Origin: Trebonia sp050013875
GTDB lineage: Bacteria; Actinomycetota; Actinomycetes; Streptosporangiales; Streptosporangiaceae
Reading direction: 5' to 3'
Length of the DNA stretch: 64,000 bases
Assembly (NCBI GenBank): GCA_050013875.1
Contig: JBEKEK010000014.1
Coordinates: 1-64,000 of the forward strand
A program made the translations under genes and the position numbers. The notes under the pieces were generated by a model that had not been told where the DNA came from, ran no database searches, and was given only the letters and a program-made list of their open reading frames with translations. This document shows, piece after piece, positions 53,713 through 60,999 of this stretch (within the stretch, counting starts at the first letter, position 1; the number at the start of each line of letters is the position of its first letter).

Positions 53713-54540
53713 TTAGGCCCCCGCCGGGGTGCCCGGGATGGGGGCGTCAAGGGCCGGGAAGGTGAAGTCGCCGCCCAGGTAGCGGAAGACCGGGTCGTCG
53801 GGATCGGGTTCACCCTCGGCCGCGATCAGCTCGGCGGCGTAGACCTCGGCATCGTCGAGTGGCTGGTACCCAAGGGCGCGGGCGGCTTCCAGGGAGACCC
53901 AGCCGCCGCGGGTGTTGGCGGACACGCCGTAGATGACCTGGAAACCGGGAGACGGCACGGTCAGGCACGCCTCGAACAGGCGGCCCGCATCGTCCGGGGA
54001 CAGCCAGCTGCCGAGCATCCGCGGACCGGTCGGGCGCTCGAAGCAGGACAGGATCCGGACGCAGACGGCGTCCAGCCCGTACCGGCGCGCGTACAGCGCG
54101 GCGACCGCCTCGCCCGCCGCCTTGGACGCACCGTAATAGGTGTCAGGTGCCGGGTAGGCGAAGTCGGGTACGGGAAAGGCTGATCGCGGTGTGAACCCGA
54201 CCGCGTGGTTGGACGAGGCGAACACCACCCGCGGTACCCCCGCCCGGCGGGCGGCCTCGAAGACCGTGTAGGTGCCGTTGATGTTCACGTCGAGGATGCG
54301 CTCCCACGACGACTCGGTCGCGATGCCGCCGAGGTGGATGACGGCTTCCACGCCGGCACAGGCGGCGGTCATCGCGGCCATGTCGGTCACCGACGCGGTC
54401 TCGCCCTCCTCGCCAGGACCGAGCGGTTCTGGCAGCGGGATGACGTCAATCAGACGCAGCACCCGGCCGGGCGCGGCCAGCCGCGAACGGAGAAATGTCC
54501 CGATGCGGCCCGCGGCTCCGGTGATGAGGATGGTCGGCAC
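53713..54540 (-). CDS. NAD-dependent epimerase/dehydratase, uronate dehydrogenase-like
   Basis: 275 residues, short-chain extended Rossmann fold. Residues 4-13 LITGAAGRIG bind NAD; VEAVIHLGGIATESSWERILDVNINGTYTVFEAARRAGV, SSNHAVGFTPR and YYGASKAAGEAV (YxxxK) complete the active site. The 'SSNHAVGF' segment and the short length match uronate dehydrogenases, which oxidise glucuronate or galacturonate to the aldaric lactone; other sugar epimerases remain possible. A heparinase-like lyase elsewhere in the window (30201) would release uronate units, though the genes are far apart. ATG start. No operon partner is evident. Confidence 0.88.
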   Translation of the reverse strand: MPTILITGAAGRIGTFLRSRLAAPGRVLRLIDVIPLPEPLGPGEEGETASVTDMAAMTAACAGVEAVIHLGGIATESSWERILDVNINGTYTVFEAARRAGVPRVVFASSNHAVGFTPRSAFPVPDFAYPAPDTYYGASKAAGEAVAALYARRYGLDAVCVRILSCFERPTGPRMLGSWLSPDDAGRLFEACLTVPSPGFQVIYGVSANTRGGWVSLEAARALGYQPLDDAEVYAAELIAAEGEPDPDDPVFRYLGGDFTFPALDAPIPGTPAGA

Positions 54541-54686
54541 GGATCAAGAACTTACCGCACAAGAGCCCCGCAACGCGCGGCCCTCCCCAGCCGGCCAGGC
54601 TGAACCGCGTGCCGGTCGGTCGGCTGCTTCCGCGAGCCCGCCGAAGGCGTGTCCTCCGGCTACCACCGGCCGGCCCGCGGCACAGT

Positions 54687-54728
54687 CGTGAACGGCCGCC
54701 GGGCGTCCTTGCCTGGCGGCCGTTCACG
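54687..54728 (-). terminator. Hairpin terminator of the dioxygenase-like gene
   Basis: CGTGAACGGCCGCC (54687-54700) and GGCGGCCGTTCACG (54715-54728), 14 bp perfect, 14-nt loop, 12 bp past the stop at 54741 on the minus strand. No T-run. Confidence 0.7.
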
Positions 54729-54740
54729 GGCCTGCTGGTG

Positions 54741-55433
54741 CTAGCTGACCGGCTTCGCTTCCCGGATCCCCTGAGCGGGCACGCTGTCAGGGATGACCGG
54801 CGGCCTCGGCTGCTGGCTGCGTATCCACCGGTCGACCACCTGGCTTGACTCCCAGGAGGTGATCAGCGCGTACCGGGGACTCGGGCCCGGGTGCCAGACC
54901 ACGTGCCAGAGCCGCTCGGTGTCGATGACCAGCTGCGTGCCCGGGTGCAGCCGGATCCTGGTCTCGGTGCGCGGGTCGTCCTTGTCCTCGCGCAAGATGA
55001 AGACGGACTTGTCGGCGGCGTTGTCAAGCTCGAGCCAGGACCGGACCACCCAGCCGGTCCCTTCCGGGTTGAGCCGGTTGTTGTCGTCGCGGTGCAGCTG
55101 GCGCACTGCCTCGGCCTCGCTGCTCGGGTTGAGCTTGATGACGCGGACCCGGCCGTAGTTCCCGCCGACGGCTTCCACGTACTTGGCCAGGGTCGGCGCG
55201 ACGGTGCGGTTCTCGGTCCACAGGCCGTCCTTGTCCGCCTTCCCGTGATCCCAGAAACCACGGCAGTCCATCTCACCGGTCGCCGAAGCCAGCGGCGCGA
55301 AGTTGGTGTCGCCGCCGCTCTTCCAGTTCAAGTACGTGAGCGATTCCCACTCGGCCGGAGAGATCTCCGGTCCGTCATAGTCGCGGAGCACGGCATAGCC
55401 GGTCTTCGTAAGGATGTCGAGCTTACGGTGCAT
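54741..55433 (-). CDS. Putative 2-oxoglutarate/Fe(II) dioxygenase-like protein
   Basis: 230 residues. The middle reads VRQLHRDDNNRLNPEGTGWVVRSWLELDNAADKSVFILREDKDDPRTETRIRLHPGTQLVIDTERLWHVVWHPGPSPRYALITSWES. An HxD pair (LHRDD), a second His (WHVVWH) and an Arg nine or so residues later fit the Fe(II) and 2-oxoglutarate sites of the double-stranded beta-helix (aspartyl/asparaginyl hydroxylase or PhyH type). Family not firmly known. ATG 55433 chosen because the upstream part of the open frame is not protein-like. Divergent from a methyltransferase gene 150 bp away. Confidence 0.65.
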   Translation of the reverse strand: MHRKLDILTKTGYAVLRDYDGPEISPAEWESLTYLNWKSGGDTNFAPLASATGEMDCRGFWDHGKADKDGLWTENRTVAPTLAKYVEAVGGNYGRVRVIKLNPSSEAEAVRQLHRDDNNRLNPEGTGWVVRSWLELDNAADKSVFILREDKDDPRTETRIRLHPGTQLVIDTERLWHVVWHPGPSPRYALITSWESSQVVDRWIRSQQPRPPVIPDSVPAQGIREAKPVS

Positions 55434-55582
55434 GATCCCCCTCATCCTGTTGCCCCGTCGCCAGCGAGCGACGACATACCCCCAACTACATAGAGTCAAG
55501 CGAAGTAACTTTCAGTGACTTTTTTTTCATCACGAGGCGTACGGCGGCGTGCCGCTGGGTAACCGCTAGCCGGGGGTGGATC
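55434..55582. other. Divergent intergenic region
   Basis: 150 bp, AT-rich in the middle (an eight-T run near 55520). Should hold promoters of the dioxygenase-like gene (minus) and the methyltransferase gene (plus). No operator was fixed. Confidence 0.35.
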
Positions 55583-56503
55583 GTGACCACAGAAAGCACC
55601 GCCGGGCGGAACACCGGCATCTACAACGACCCGCTATTTAACTACGCACAGTTCTGGACGGGCCGCGACTACGAGCACCAGGCCGAGCTCGTCGCGCTGC
55701 GCCGGCTGCTGTCCGGACATCGCTACCAGCACGCGGCGGACATCGGCGGCGGTTTCGGCCGGCTGGCCGTGATCCTTACCGAATACGCGGACCGGGTCAC
55801 CCTGGTCGACCCGAGCACCCAGCAGCTCGGCCTGTCCCGGGAGATCTTCCCCGGCCTGCTCTTCGAGCGGGAGCTCGCAGAAGCCGCCAAGCTGCCGTTC
55901 GACGACGACAGCATCGACCTCGCCGTCATGGTCCGGGTGCTGCACCACCTGCCCGACCCGGACAACGAGCTCGCGGAACTGGCCCGGGTGCTGCGGCCTG
56001 GCGGGCACGCCATCGTTGAGGTGGCCAACTCGGCGCACGCGGGGCGCCGGGTGGCCGCGCTGCTGCGCGGGCAGAGCATTCCCGCGGACCCGGTCGACAT
56101 CCGCTCCGCGGAGTCCCGGCGCCGGGGCGGCGCTCCTTATGTCAACCATCACCCGCGCACCATCATCGGGCAGCTCGCCGCCGTCGGCCTCGAGGTCCGG
56201 CAGACCCTGTCGGCTTCCAACTTCCGGCACCCGGTGGCCAAGGCGCTCGTCCCGCACCGCGCGCTGCTGGCCGCGGAACGCGCGGTGCAGCAGCCGCTGG
56301 CCGCCATCCACTTCGGGCCGAGCGTGTTCCTGATGCTGGAGAAGCGGCCGACGGCCGACTTAATCGACGTGCCGCCCGGACGACGTCGCGGTGCTCGCGG
56401 ATCGCCTGCTCGGGCGTGTACCCCGGCGGGACACGGAACCCGCAGTAGAGCGCCACGCCGAAGTCGGGCAGGAACTTCAACGCGGTGGCCGACCGCCGCC
56501 TGA
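55583..56503 (+). CDS. Class I SAM-dependent methyltransferase, with antisense extension
   Basis: 306-residue frame. Residues 1 to about 262 are a Methyltransf_11-type enzyme: ADIGGGFGRLAVILTEYADRVTLVDPSTQQL (motif I and acidic loop), LPFDDDSIDLAVMVRVLHHLPDPDNELAELARVLRPGGHAIVEVANSAHAG, and FRHPVAKALVPHRALLAAERAVQQPLAAIHFGPSVFLMLEKR near the end. No stop follows near 56370, so the frame continues about 44 residues antisense to the facing gene (RRRGARGSPARACTPAGHG...) before stopping at 56503. The partner frame does the same. GTG start with GGGGGTGGA upstream. Substrate unknown. Confidence 0.85.
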   Translation: MTTESTAGRNTGIYNDPLFNYAQFWTGRDYEHQAELVALRRLLSGHRYQHAADIGGGFGRLAVILTEYADRVTLVDPSTQQLGLSREIFPGLLFERELAEAAKLPFDDDSIDLAVMVRVLHHLPDPDNELAELARVLRPGGHAIVEVANSAHAGRRVAALLRGQSIPADPVDIRSAESRRRGGAPYVNHHPRTIIGQLAAVGLEVRQTLSASNFRHPVAKALVPHRALLAAERAVQQPLAAIHFGPSVFLMLEKRPTADLIDVPPGRRRGARGSPARACTPAGHGTRSRAPRRSRAGTSTRWPTAA

Positions 56504-57419
56504 GCCCGGCCTCGCCGTCGAGCGGTATTGCGATGCCGAGGAAGACCCGGGCGTCACCGACCGAGAGCCCGGACAGCGGGGCGAAGAACGACTCGTCCTC
56601 GCTGCGCAGGTACCGCGGCCCGGCCATGTGCACCCAGTCGGCCGGGCGGCCGGAGGCCGCGTGCGCGTAGTTAGCCATCCGCACCAGGACGGACATGTCC
56701 CGCGCCTCGTACATCGGCCACTCAGGGAATGTCCCGTAGCACAGGTGATAGCCGACGAGCGCCTCGTCGGGAACCAGCCGCGGCAGCGTGTCGACCGCGG
56801 TGGCGAAGCGCTCCCAGCCGTCGCCGGCCGCCCATGGCAGCACCCCCTCGATGTCGAGGGTCTCGTAGGCGATGTCCCACTGGATCGCAAGCTCGCCGGG
56901 CGGGATCGCCTCCGTCAGCCGTGCGATCTCGCGCGCGACCAGGTCGGCATAGCCGGGGAAGGCGACCGGGTAGTCGGCCGCGAAGTCGGCGTGCAGCCCG
57001 TTCAGCGCGCTGACCGGGAACGGGAGCCCGATCTGGAACCGGAGCCCGGCCGGGATGACTCCCTCGTCGCGCAGCCGGCTGAACACCTGCCAGGAGGCGA
57101 TCGCATCGTCGATCCGGGGCCAGGAGTCCCAGGTCACGGCGGACACGCCGGGCTTGAGGGCGAACACCGGAGTCTCGTACATGTGCCGGGGAATCCCGGT
57201 CGGCGACGTCGTCTCGACCACCGTCTCGATCGCCGGGTTCGGCCGGACCAGGCGCTCCCGCTCGTACCCGACCCACGACGAGCGGGGCCCGGTCTCACCG
57301 TCGGGCAGCGCGAAGACCAGGTCGGAGTAGTAATGCGCGGCGGCCCGCAGCGCCTCTTCTGTCGACGTCGCGGGCAGGCTGCCGACCAGCAGCAGGTCGG
57401 CGGTGACTCTGGGGGACAT
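56163..57419 (-). CDS. MetE/UROD-like TIM-barrel protein, with antisense extension
   Basis: 418-residue frame. Residues 1 to about 349 belong to the uroporphyrinogen decarboxylase/cobalamin-independent methionine synthase-like fold: LLLVGSLPATSTEEALRAAAHYYSDLVFALPDGETGPRSSWVGYERERLV, then PPGELAIQWDIAYETLDIEG, YHLCYGTFPEWPMYEARDM and VFLGIAIPLDGEAGLRRR. The conserved core lacks the full zinc set of MetE, so catalytic role is unknown. From about 56372 on, the frame runs about 70 residues antisense to the methyltransferase gene. Both frames lack a stop where the proteins end. ATG start with AGGAG upstream. Confidence 0.82.
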   Translation of the reverse strand: MSPRVTADLLLVGSLPATSTEEALRAAAHYYSDLVFALPDGETGPRSSWVGYERERLVRPNPAIETVVETTSPTGIPRHMYETPVFALKPGVSAVTWDSWPRIDDAIASWQVFSRLRDEGVIPAGLRFQIGLPFPVSALNGLHADFAADYPVAFPGYADLVAREIARLTEAIPPGELAIQWDIAYETLDIEGVLPWAAGDGWERFATAVDTLPRLVPDEALVGYHLCYGTFPEWPMYEARDMSVLVRMANYAHAASGRPADWVHMAGPRYLRSEDESFFAPLSGLSVGDARVFLGIAIPLDGEAGLRRRSATALKFLPDFGVALYCGFRVPPGYTPEQAIREHRDVVRAARRLSRPSAASPASGTRSARSGWRPAAAAPRVPRPAARGAGRAPWPPGAGSWKPTGSAGPRGRRRRAAR

Positions 57420-57447
57420 CGGCGTCTCCTGAAATCAGCTAGGGGGA

Positions 57448-57462
57448 TATAACAAGATCATG
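57448..57462 (+). promoter_or_regulatory. Possible leaderless -10 TATAAC before LLM oxidoreductase ATG
   Basis: TATAAC at 57448-57453 is 6 nt before the ATG at 57460, and no ribosome binding site is visible. Last base is C, not T. Confidence 0.4.
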
Positions 57463-58356
57463 GTGACTGCTGATGAACTAAGGCGGGTCCTGGGTCCGGT
57501 CGGGATCTGGATGCCCCCGCCGGCCAGGGCCGGGGTAGACGCGGAGCGGTACGGGCGCGAGATCGAGGCGGCGGGTTTCACCTCGGCCTGGTTCCCGGGC
57601 ATGAACTCCGCCGCGGATCTCGCGGCGGTTGAGCCGATGCTGGCCGCGACCGACCGGCTGGTGATCGGCACCGGCATCGCGAGCGTCTGGACGTGGACGC
57701 CGGCCGAGCTCGCCCGGGAGACGAGCCGGCTGGCGGCCGCTTACCCCGGGCGCTTCATCCTCGGCCTCGGCGTCAGCCACGCGCCGGGGGTGGAGGCGAC
57801 CGGCCAGGCGTACGTGAAACCGTACTCGAAAATGGTCCAGTTCCTCGACGAACTGCCCGGGCTCGACGCGCCGGTGGTGCTGGCCGCGCTCGGGCCGAGG
57901 ATGCTCGAGCTGTCCCGCGACCGCACCATCGGCGCGCACCCCTACTTCGTCCCGCCGGAGCACACCGCGTACGCCCGGCGGGTGCTTGGCGCCCGGCCGC
58001 TGCTCATTCCCGAGCTCGCCGCGGCGCTCGCGCCGGGCGCGGAGGGTCTCGCCGCGGCGCGCGCGTACTCCCAGCGCTACCTGGCGCTGCCGAACTACAC
58101 CAACAACCTGAAGCGGTTCGGCTTCACCGACGCGGATATCGCCGGTGCGGGCAGCGACCGGCTGATCTCGCAGGTCGTCCCGAACGGGCCGGTGGCAACC
58201 GCGACCCAGCTGAGCGGGCACCTGGCCGCGGGGGCCGACCACGTGGTGGTTCAGCTGGTCACCAAGGGCGGTGCGTACGATGCGGGCGGCCTGCGCGCCC
58301 TCGCCGACCTCATCGACGAGCTTCCCGAAGAGATAACGAGAAGCAACCTGACCTGA
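57460..58356 (+). CDS. LLM-class F420-dependent oxidoreductase (TIGR03620-like)
   Basis: 298 residues of the luciferase-like TIM barrel. GPVGIWMPPPARAGVDAERYGREIEAAGFTSAWFPGMNSAADLAAVEPMLAATDRLVIGTGIASVWTWTPAELARETSRLAAAYPGRFILGLGVSHAP matches the TIGR03620 subfamily, which in actinobacteria uses F420. Substrate unknown. Divergent from the TIM-barrel gene, starts 40 bp apart. It is followed after 55 bp by an ABC transporter on the same strand, which may be a separate unit because that gene has its own -10. Confidence 0.9.
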   Translation: MVTADELRRVLGPVGIWMPPPARAGVDAERYGREIEAAGFTSAWFPGMNSAADLAAVEPMLAATDRLVIGTGIASVWTWTPAELARETSRLAAAYPGRFILGLGVSHAPGVEATGQAYVKPYSKMVQFLDELPGLDAPVVLAALGPRMLELSRDRTIGAHPYFVPPEHTAYARRVLGARPLLIPELAAALAPGAEGLAAARAYSQRYLALPNYTNNLKRFGFTDADIAGAGSDRLISQVVPNGPVATATQLSGHLAAGADHVVVQLVTKGGAYDAGGLRALADLIDELPEEITRSNLT

Positions 58357-58399
58357 AGAAGCGACAGGAAGTAACGAGAACCGACCGGCCCTGACGAAG

Positions 58400-58414
58400 T
58401 AGCATGGGCGCGTG
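58400..58414 (+). promoter_or_regulatory. Leaderless -10 element TAGCAT before ABC ATPase GTG
   Basis: TAGCAT at 58400-58405, 6 nt before the GTG at 58412. Confidence 0.5.
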
Positions 58415-59386
58415 GCTGACCCCCCAGGGCTGATCGAAGCCCGCGAGCTGACGAAGCGATTCGGCGACAAGGTGGCGGTCGATCGCCTGTCGTTCACGGT
58501 CGAGCCGGGCCGGGTGACCGGCTTCCTCGGCCCTAACGGGGCGGGTAAATCCACCACCATGCGCCTCATCACCGGGCTTGACCGGCCCGACGACGGCGCG
58601 GCGACGATCGGCGGGCTTGCCTACGGCCAGCTGACGAAGCCGCTCACGCGGGTGGGCGCGCTGCTCGAGGCGCGCAGCGTGCACCCCGGCCGCAGCGCCC
58701 GCAACCACCTGGTGTTCCTCGCCCAGACCCAGGGCCTCCCGGTCAAGCGGGTGGACGAGGTGCTTGATCTGGTCGGGCTGCGGGAGGTGGCGGGCAAGCG
58801 GGCCGGCGGGTTCTCCCTCGGGATGACGCAGCGGCTCGGCATCGCGGCCGCGATGCTCGGCAATCCGCCCGTGCTCATGCTGGACGAGCCGGTCAACGGG
58901 CTGGATCCCGAGGGCATCCGCTGGGTCCGCAACCTCATGCGCCAGCTCGCCTCGGAAGGGCGCACGATCTTCGTGTCCAGCCACCTGATGAACGAGATGG
59001 CGGTCACCGCCGACCACCTGGTGGTGATCGGCCGGGGCTCGCTGATCGCCGACTGCTCCACCGAGGAGTTCATCGCGCGCAGCTCGGAGCGCTCGGTGCT
59101 GGTCCGCTCCCCCGACGCTGCCCGGCTGCGCGAGCTCATCACCGCCGATGGCGGCACCCTGGAGGCCGACGGCGGCAGTGACCTGAACAGCGATGGCCTG
59201 GTCGTGACCGGGCTTCCCGCGCCGAGAATCGGCGAGCTGGCCGCGTCCGCCTCGATCGTGCTGCACGAGCTCACCCCCCGGTTGCCCTCACTCGAGGAGG
59301 CGTTCATGGAGCTGACCGCGGACAGCGTCGAGTACGGCCAGGCCGCGCACGGCAGGGTCGAGCACGGCGAATCGAGACCGTCATGA
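58412..59386 (+). CDS. ABC transporter ATP-binding protein
   Basis: 324 residues. Walker A GFLGPNGAGKSTTM (residues about 36-49), Q-loop near GALLEAR, signature FSLGMTQRLGIAAAM, Walker B VLMLDEPVNGLDPEG and switch His FVSSHLMNEM. The 100-residue C-terminal part is the DUF4162-like tail of CcmA-type exporters. With the membrane partner encoded next (ATGA overlap 59383-59386) it forms an ABC-2 exporter, often for drugs, lantibiotics or lipids. Leaderless GTG start. Confidence 0.93.
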   Translation: MADPPGLIEARELTKRFGDKVAVDRLSFTVEPGRVTGFLGPNGAGKSTTMRLITGLDRPDDGAATIGGLAYGQLTKPLTRVGALLEARSVHPGRSARNHLVFLAQTQGLPVKRVDEVLDLVGLREVAGKRAGGFSLGMTQRLGIAAAMLGNPPVLMLDEPVNGLDPEGIRWVRNLMRQLASEGRTIFVSSHLMNEMAVTADHLVVIGRGSLIADCSTEEFIARSSERSVLVRSPDAARLRELITADGGTLEADGGSDLNSDGLVVTGLPAPRIGELAASASIVLHELTPRLPSLEEAFMELTADSVEYGQAAHGRVEHGESRPS

Positions 59387-60165
59387 CGGCCGGGCTGCTC
59401 AGCGCGGAGTGGACGAAGATTCGCTCGGTCCGGTCGACGCTCTGGTCACTGCTCGCGTTCATGGTCGTCGCGATCGGCTTCAGCGCGCTGATCGTGATCG
59501 TCATATCCAATACCTGGAACAGCCCGGGTAACCACCCCAACCACGTCAGGCTGCTCGAAGACCCGACGGCGGTGCTGTTCGGCGCGGGATTCGGCCTCGG
59601 CCAGCTCGCCATTTGCGTGCTCGGCGTGATCGTGATGAGCAGCGAGTACTCCACCGGCGCGATCCGCGCCTCGGTGCTCGCGGTACCGCGCCGGCTCCCC
59701 ATGCTGGCCGCCAAGGCGGTCGTGTTCGCCCTGCTCGACCTGGTCGTCAGCGCGGTCACCGTGTTCGCCGTCTTTTTCATCACGACGGCGATCCTGCGCA
59801 GCCACGTGTCGATAACGCTCTCCCAGCCCGGCATCACCCGGGCCTGCATCGGCGGCATCTTGTACCTCACCGTGCTGGGTCTGTTCTCGCTGGCGATCGG
59901 CGGCCTGATCCGGCACACCGCGGGCGCGATCGCCACCGTGATCGCGCTGGTCCTCGTCATTCCGCCGCTCATCACGCTGATCCCGGGCACGATCGCCAAC
60001 CACATCCACGGCTATCTGCCGAACGTCGCGGGCCAGCTGGTCGCGCAGTCCAGTCAGCAGCCTGCCGACGTGCTCTCCCCGTGGCAGGGATTCGGCGTCT
60101 TCTGCGTGTGGACGGCGGTACTGCTCGCCGCCTCCGGCTGGCTCCTCGTGCGCCGGGACGCCTAG
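59383..60165 (+). CDS. ABC-2 type permease
   Basis: 260 residues, six membrane helices (VRSTLWSLLAFMVVAIGFSALIVIVIS, GFGLGQLAICVLGVIVMSSEYSTGAIRASVLAVPRR, FALLDLVVSAVTVFAVFFITT, RACIGGILYLTVLGLFSLAIGGLIRHTAGAIATVIALVLVIPPLITL, and a last one before the stop at VWTAVLLAASGWLLVRRD). The SSEYSTGAIRAS loop is the coupling segment of this family. It pairs with the ATPase encoded upstream (4-bp overlap). Cytoplasmic membrane; exporter substrate unknown. Confidence 0.92.
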   Translation: MTAGLLSAEWTKIRSVRSTLWSLLAFMVVAIGFSALIVIVISNTWNSPGNHPNHVRLLEDPTAVLFGAGFGLGQLAICVLGVIVMSSEYSTGAIRASVLAVPRRLPMLAAKAVVFALLDLVVSAVTVFAVFFITTAILRSHVSITLSQPGITRACIGGILYLTVLGLFSLAIGGLIRHTAGAIATVIALVLVIPPLITLIPGTIANHIHGYLPNVAGQLVAQSSQQPADVLSPWQGFGVFCVWTAVLLAASGWLLVRRDA

Positions 60166-60211
60166 GGCGTGAGCCCGATTTCGGCTCGGATGGATGAAGG
60201 CCACCTGGTCC

Positions 60212-60463
60212 TCAGGCGGCGAGCCGGACCGGCGCGGTGGCGGCGACCATCCGGGTGGTGAACCCGGCGGTGAAGCCGCGCCACCAGGCCGGGTCGAGCG
60301 GCGGCGCCGGGTCAAGCTCCGGCACCGGATCAGTCCGCGGCGCGGCGGCCAGGGCCGGCGATTCAAACGGCGAGGCGACGATCCGCGCGAAGATCGCGTC
60401 GGCGTCGGCGGCCGGGAGACGCACGGTGGCGGCCCAGGCGGCGAGGTCGTCGTCGAGGTTCAT
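60212..60463 (-). CDS. Small protein in ECF sigma operon, 83 aa
   Basis: 83 residues: MNLDDDLAAWAATVRLPAADADAIFARIVASPFESPALAAAPRTDP... ending WRGFTAGFTTRMVAATAPVRLAA. Its ATG overlaps the ECF sigma stop by 4 bp (60460-60463), so it is coupled to it. Position suggests an anti-sigma or accessory factor, but there is no zinc-binding HxxxCxxC motif and no clear membrane helix. Function unknown. Confidence 0.7.
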   Translation of the reverse strand: MNLDDDLAAWAATVRLPAADADAIFARIVASPFESPALAAAPRTDPVPELDPAPPLDPAWWRGFTAGFTTRMVAATAPVRLAA

Positions 60464-60999
60464 TGCTCCTCCTGAGGGTCATCGTAGTCGCCCAGTGCCT
60501 CCGCCAGCGCCCGGCGGGCCTGCGAGAGCCGGTAGCGGACGGTGCCGGCGGGCACGCCAAGGGCGGTGCCGATCTCGGTGCTGTTCAGCTCCCCGGCCGC
60601 GGCCATGGTGAGGGTGACCCGCTGCTGCCCCGGCAGCTTGGCGATCGCCTCCGCCACCACGCTGGCGCGCTCGGCGGCGATCACCGCGGTGCTCGCAGGG
60701 ACGCCTGCCGCGGCTCGCGGGCCGGCTGGCTCGCGCTCGAGCGCGCGCTGGGTGCCGTCGGCCGTGCGCTGGTGCCTGGCGGCGTCGACCGCCAGGTTCC
60801 GCGCGACGGTGAACAGCCATCCGCGCTGCCCGTCTTCCGGCAGGCTGGTCAGCTTGTCCAGGTGCTGCCAGGCCCGCAGGAAGACCTCCTGCATCAGGTC
60901 GGCGGCCGCTTGACGGTCGCCGGTGCGGCCGGTGAAGTAGGCGTGCACCGCGGCGCGGTGCGCCTCGTAGAGGCGGCGGAACTCAGCTTCCCGATCCAT
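60460..60999 (-). CDS. ECF sigma factor, 179 aa
   Basis: 179 residues. Region 2 FRRLYEAHRAAVHAYFTGRTGDRQAAADLMQEVFLRAWQHLDKLTSLPEDGQRGWLFTVARNLAVDAARHQR and region 4 AIAKLPGQQRVTLTMAAAGELNSTEIGTALGVPAGTVRYRLSQARRALAEAL are complete. It drives an unknown stress regulon. Its ATG overlaps the stop of the upstream polymer-like gene by 17 bp and its stop overlaps the 83-aa gene by 4 bp, so at least three genes are one operon, with the structural-type gene first, an unusual order that suggests the sigma factor responds to, or controls, that product. Confidence 0.92.
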   Translation of the reverse strand: MDREAEFRRLYEAHRAAVHAYFTGRTGDRQAAADLMQEVFLRAWQHLDKLTSLPEDGQRGWLFTVARNLAVDAARHQRTADGTQRALEREPAGPRAAAGVPASTAVIAAERASVVAEAIAKLPGQQRVTLTMAAAGELNSTEIGTALGVPAGTVRYRLSQARRALAEALGDYDDPQEEQ

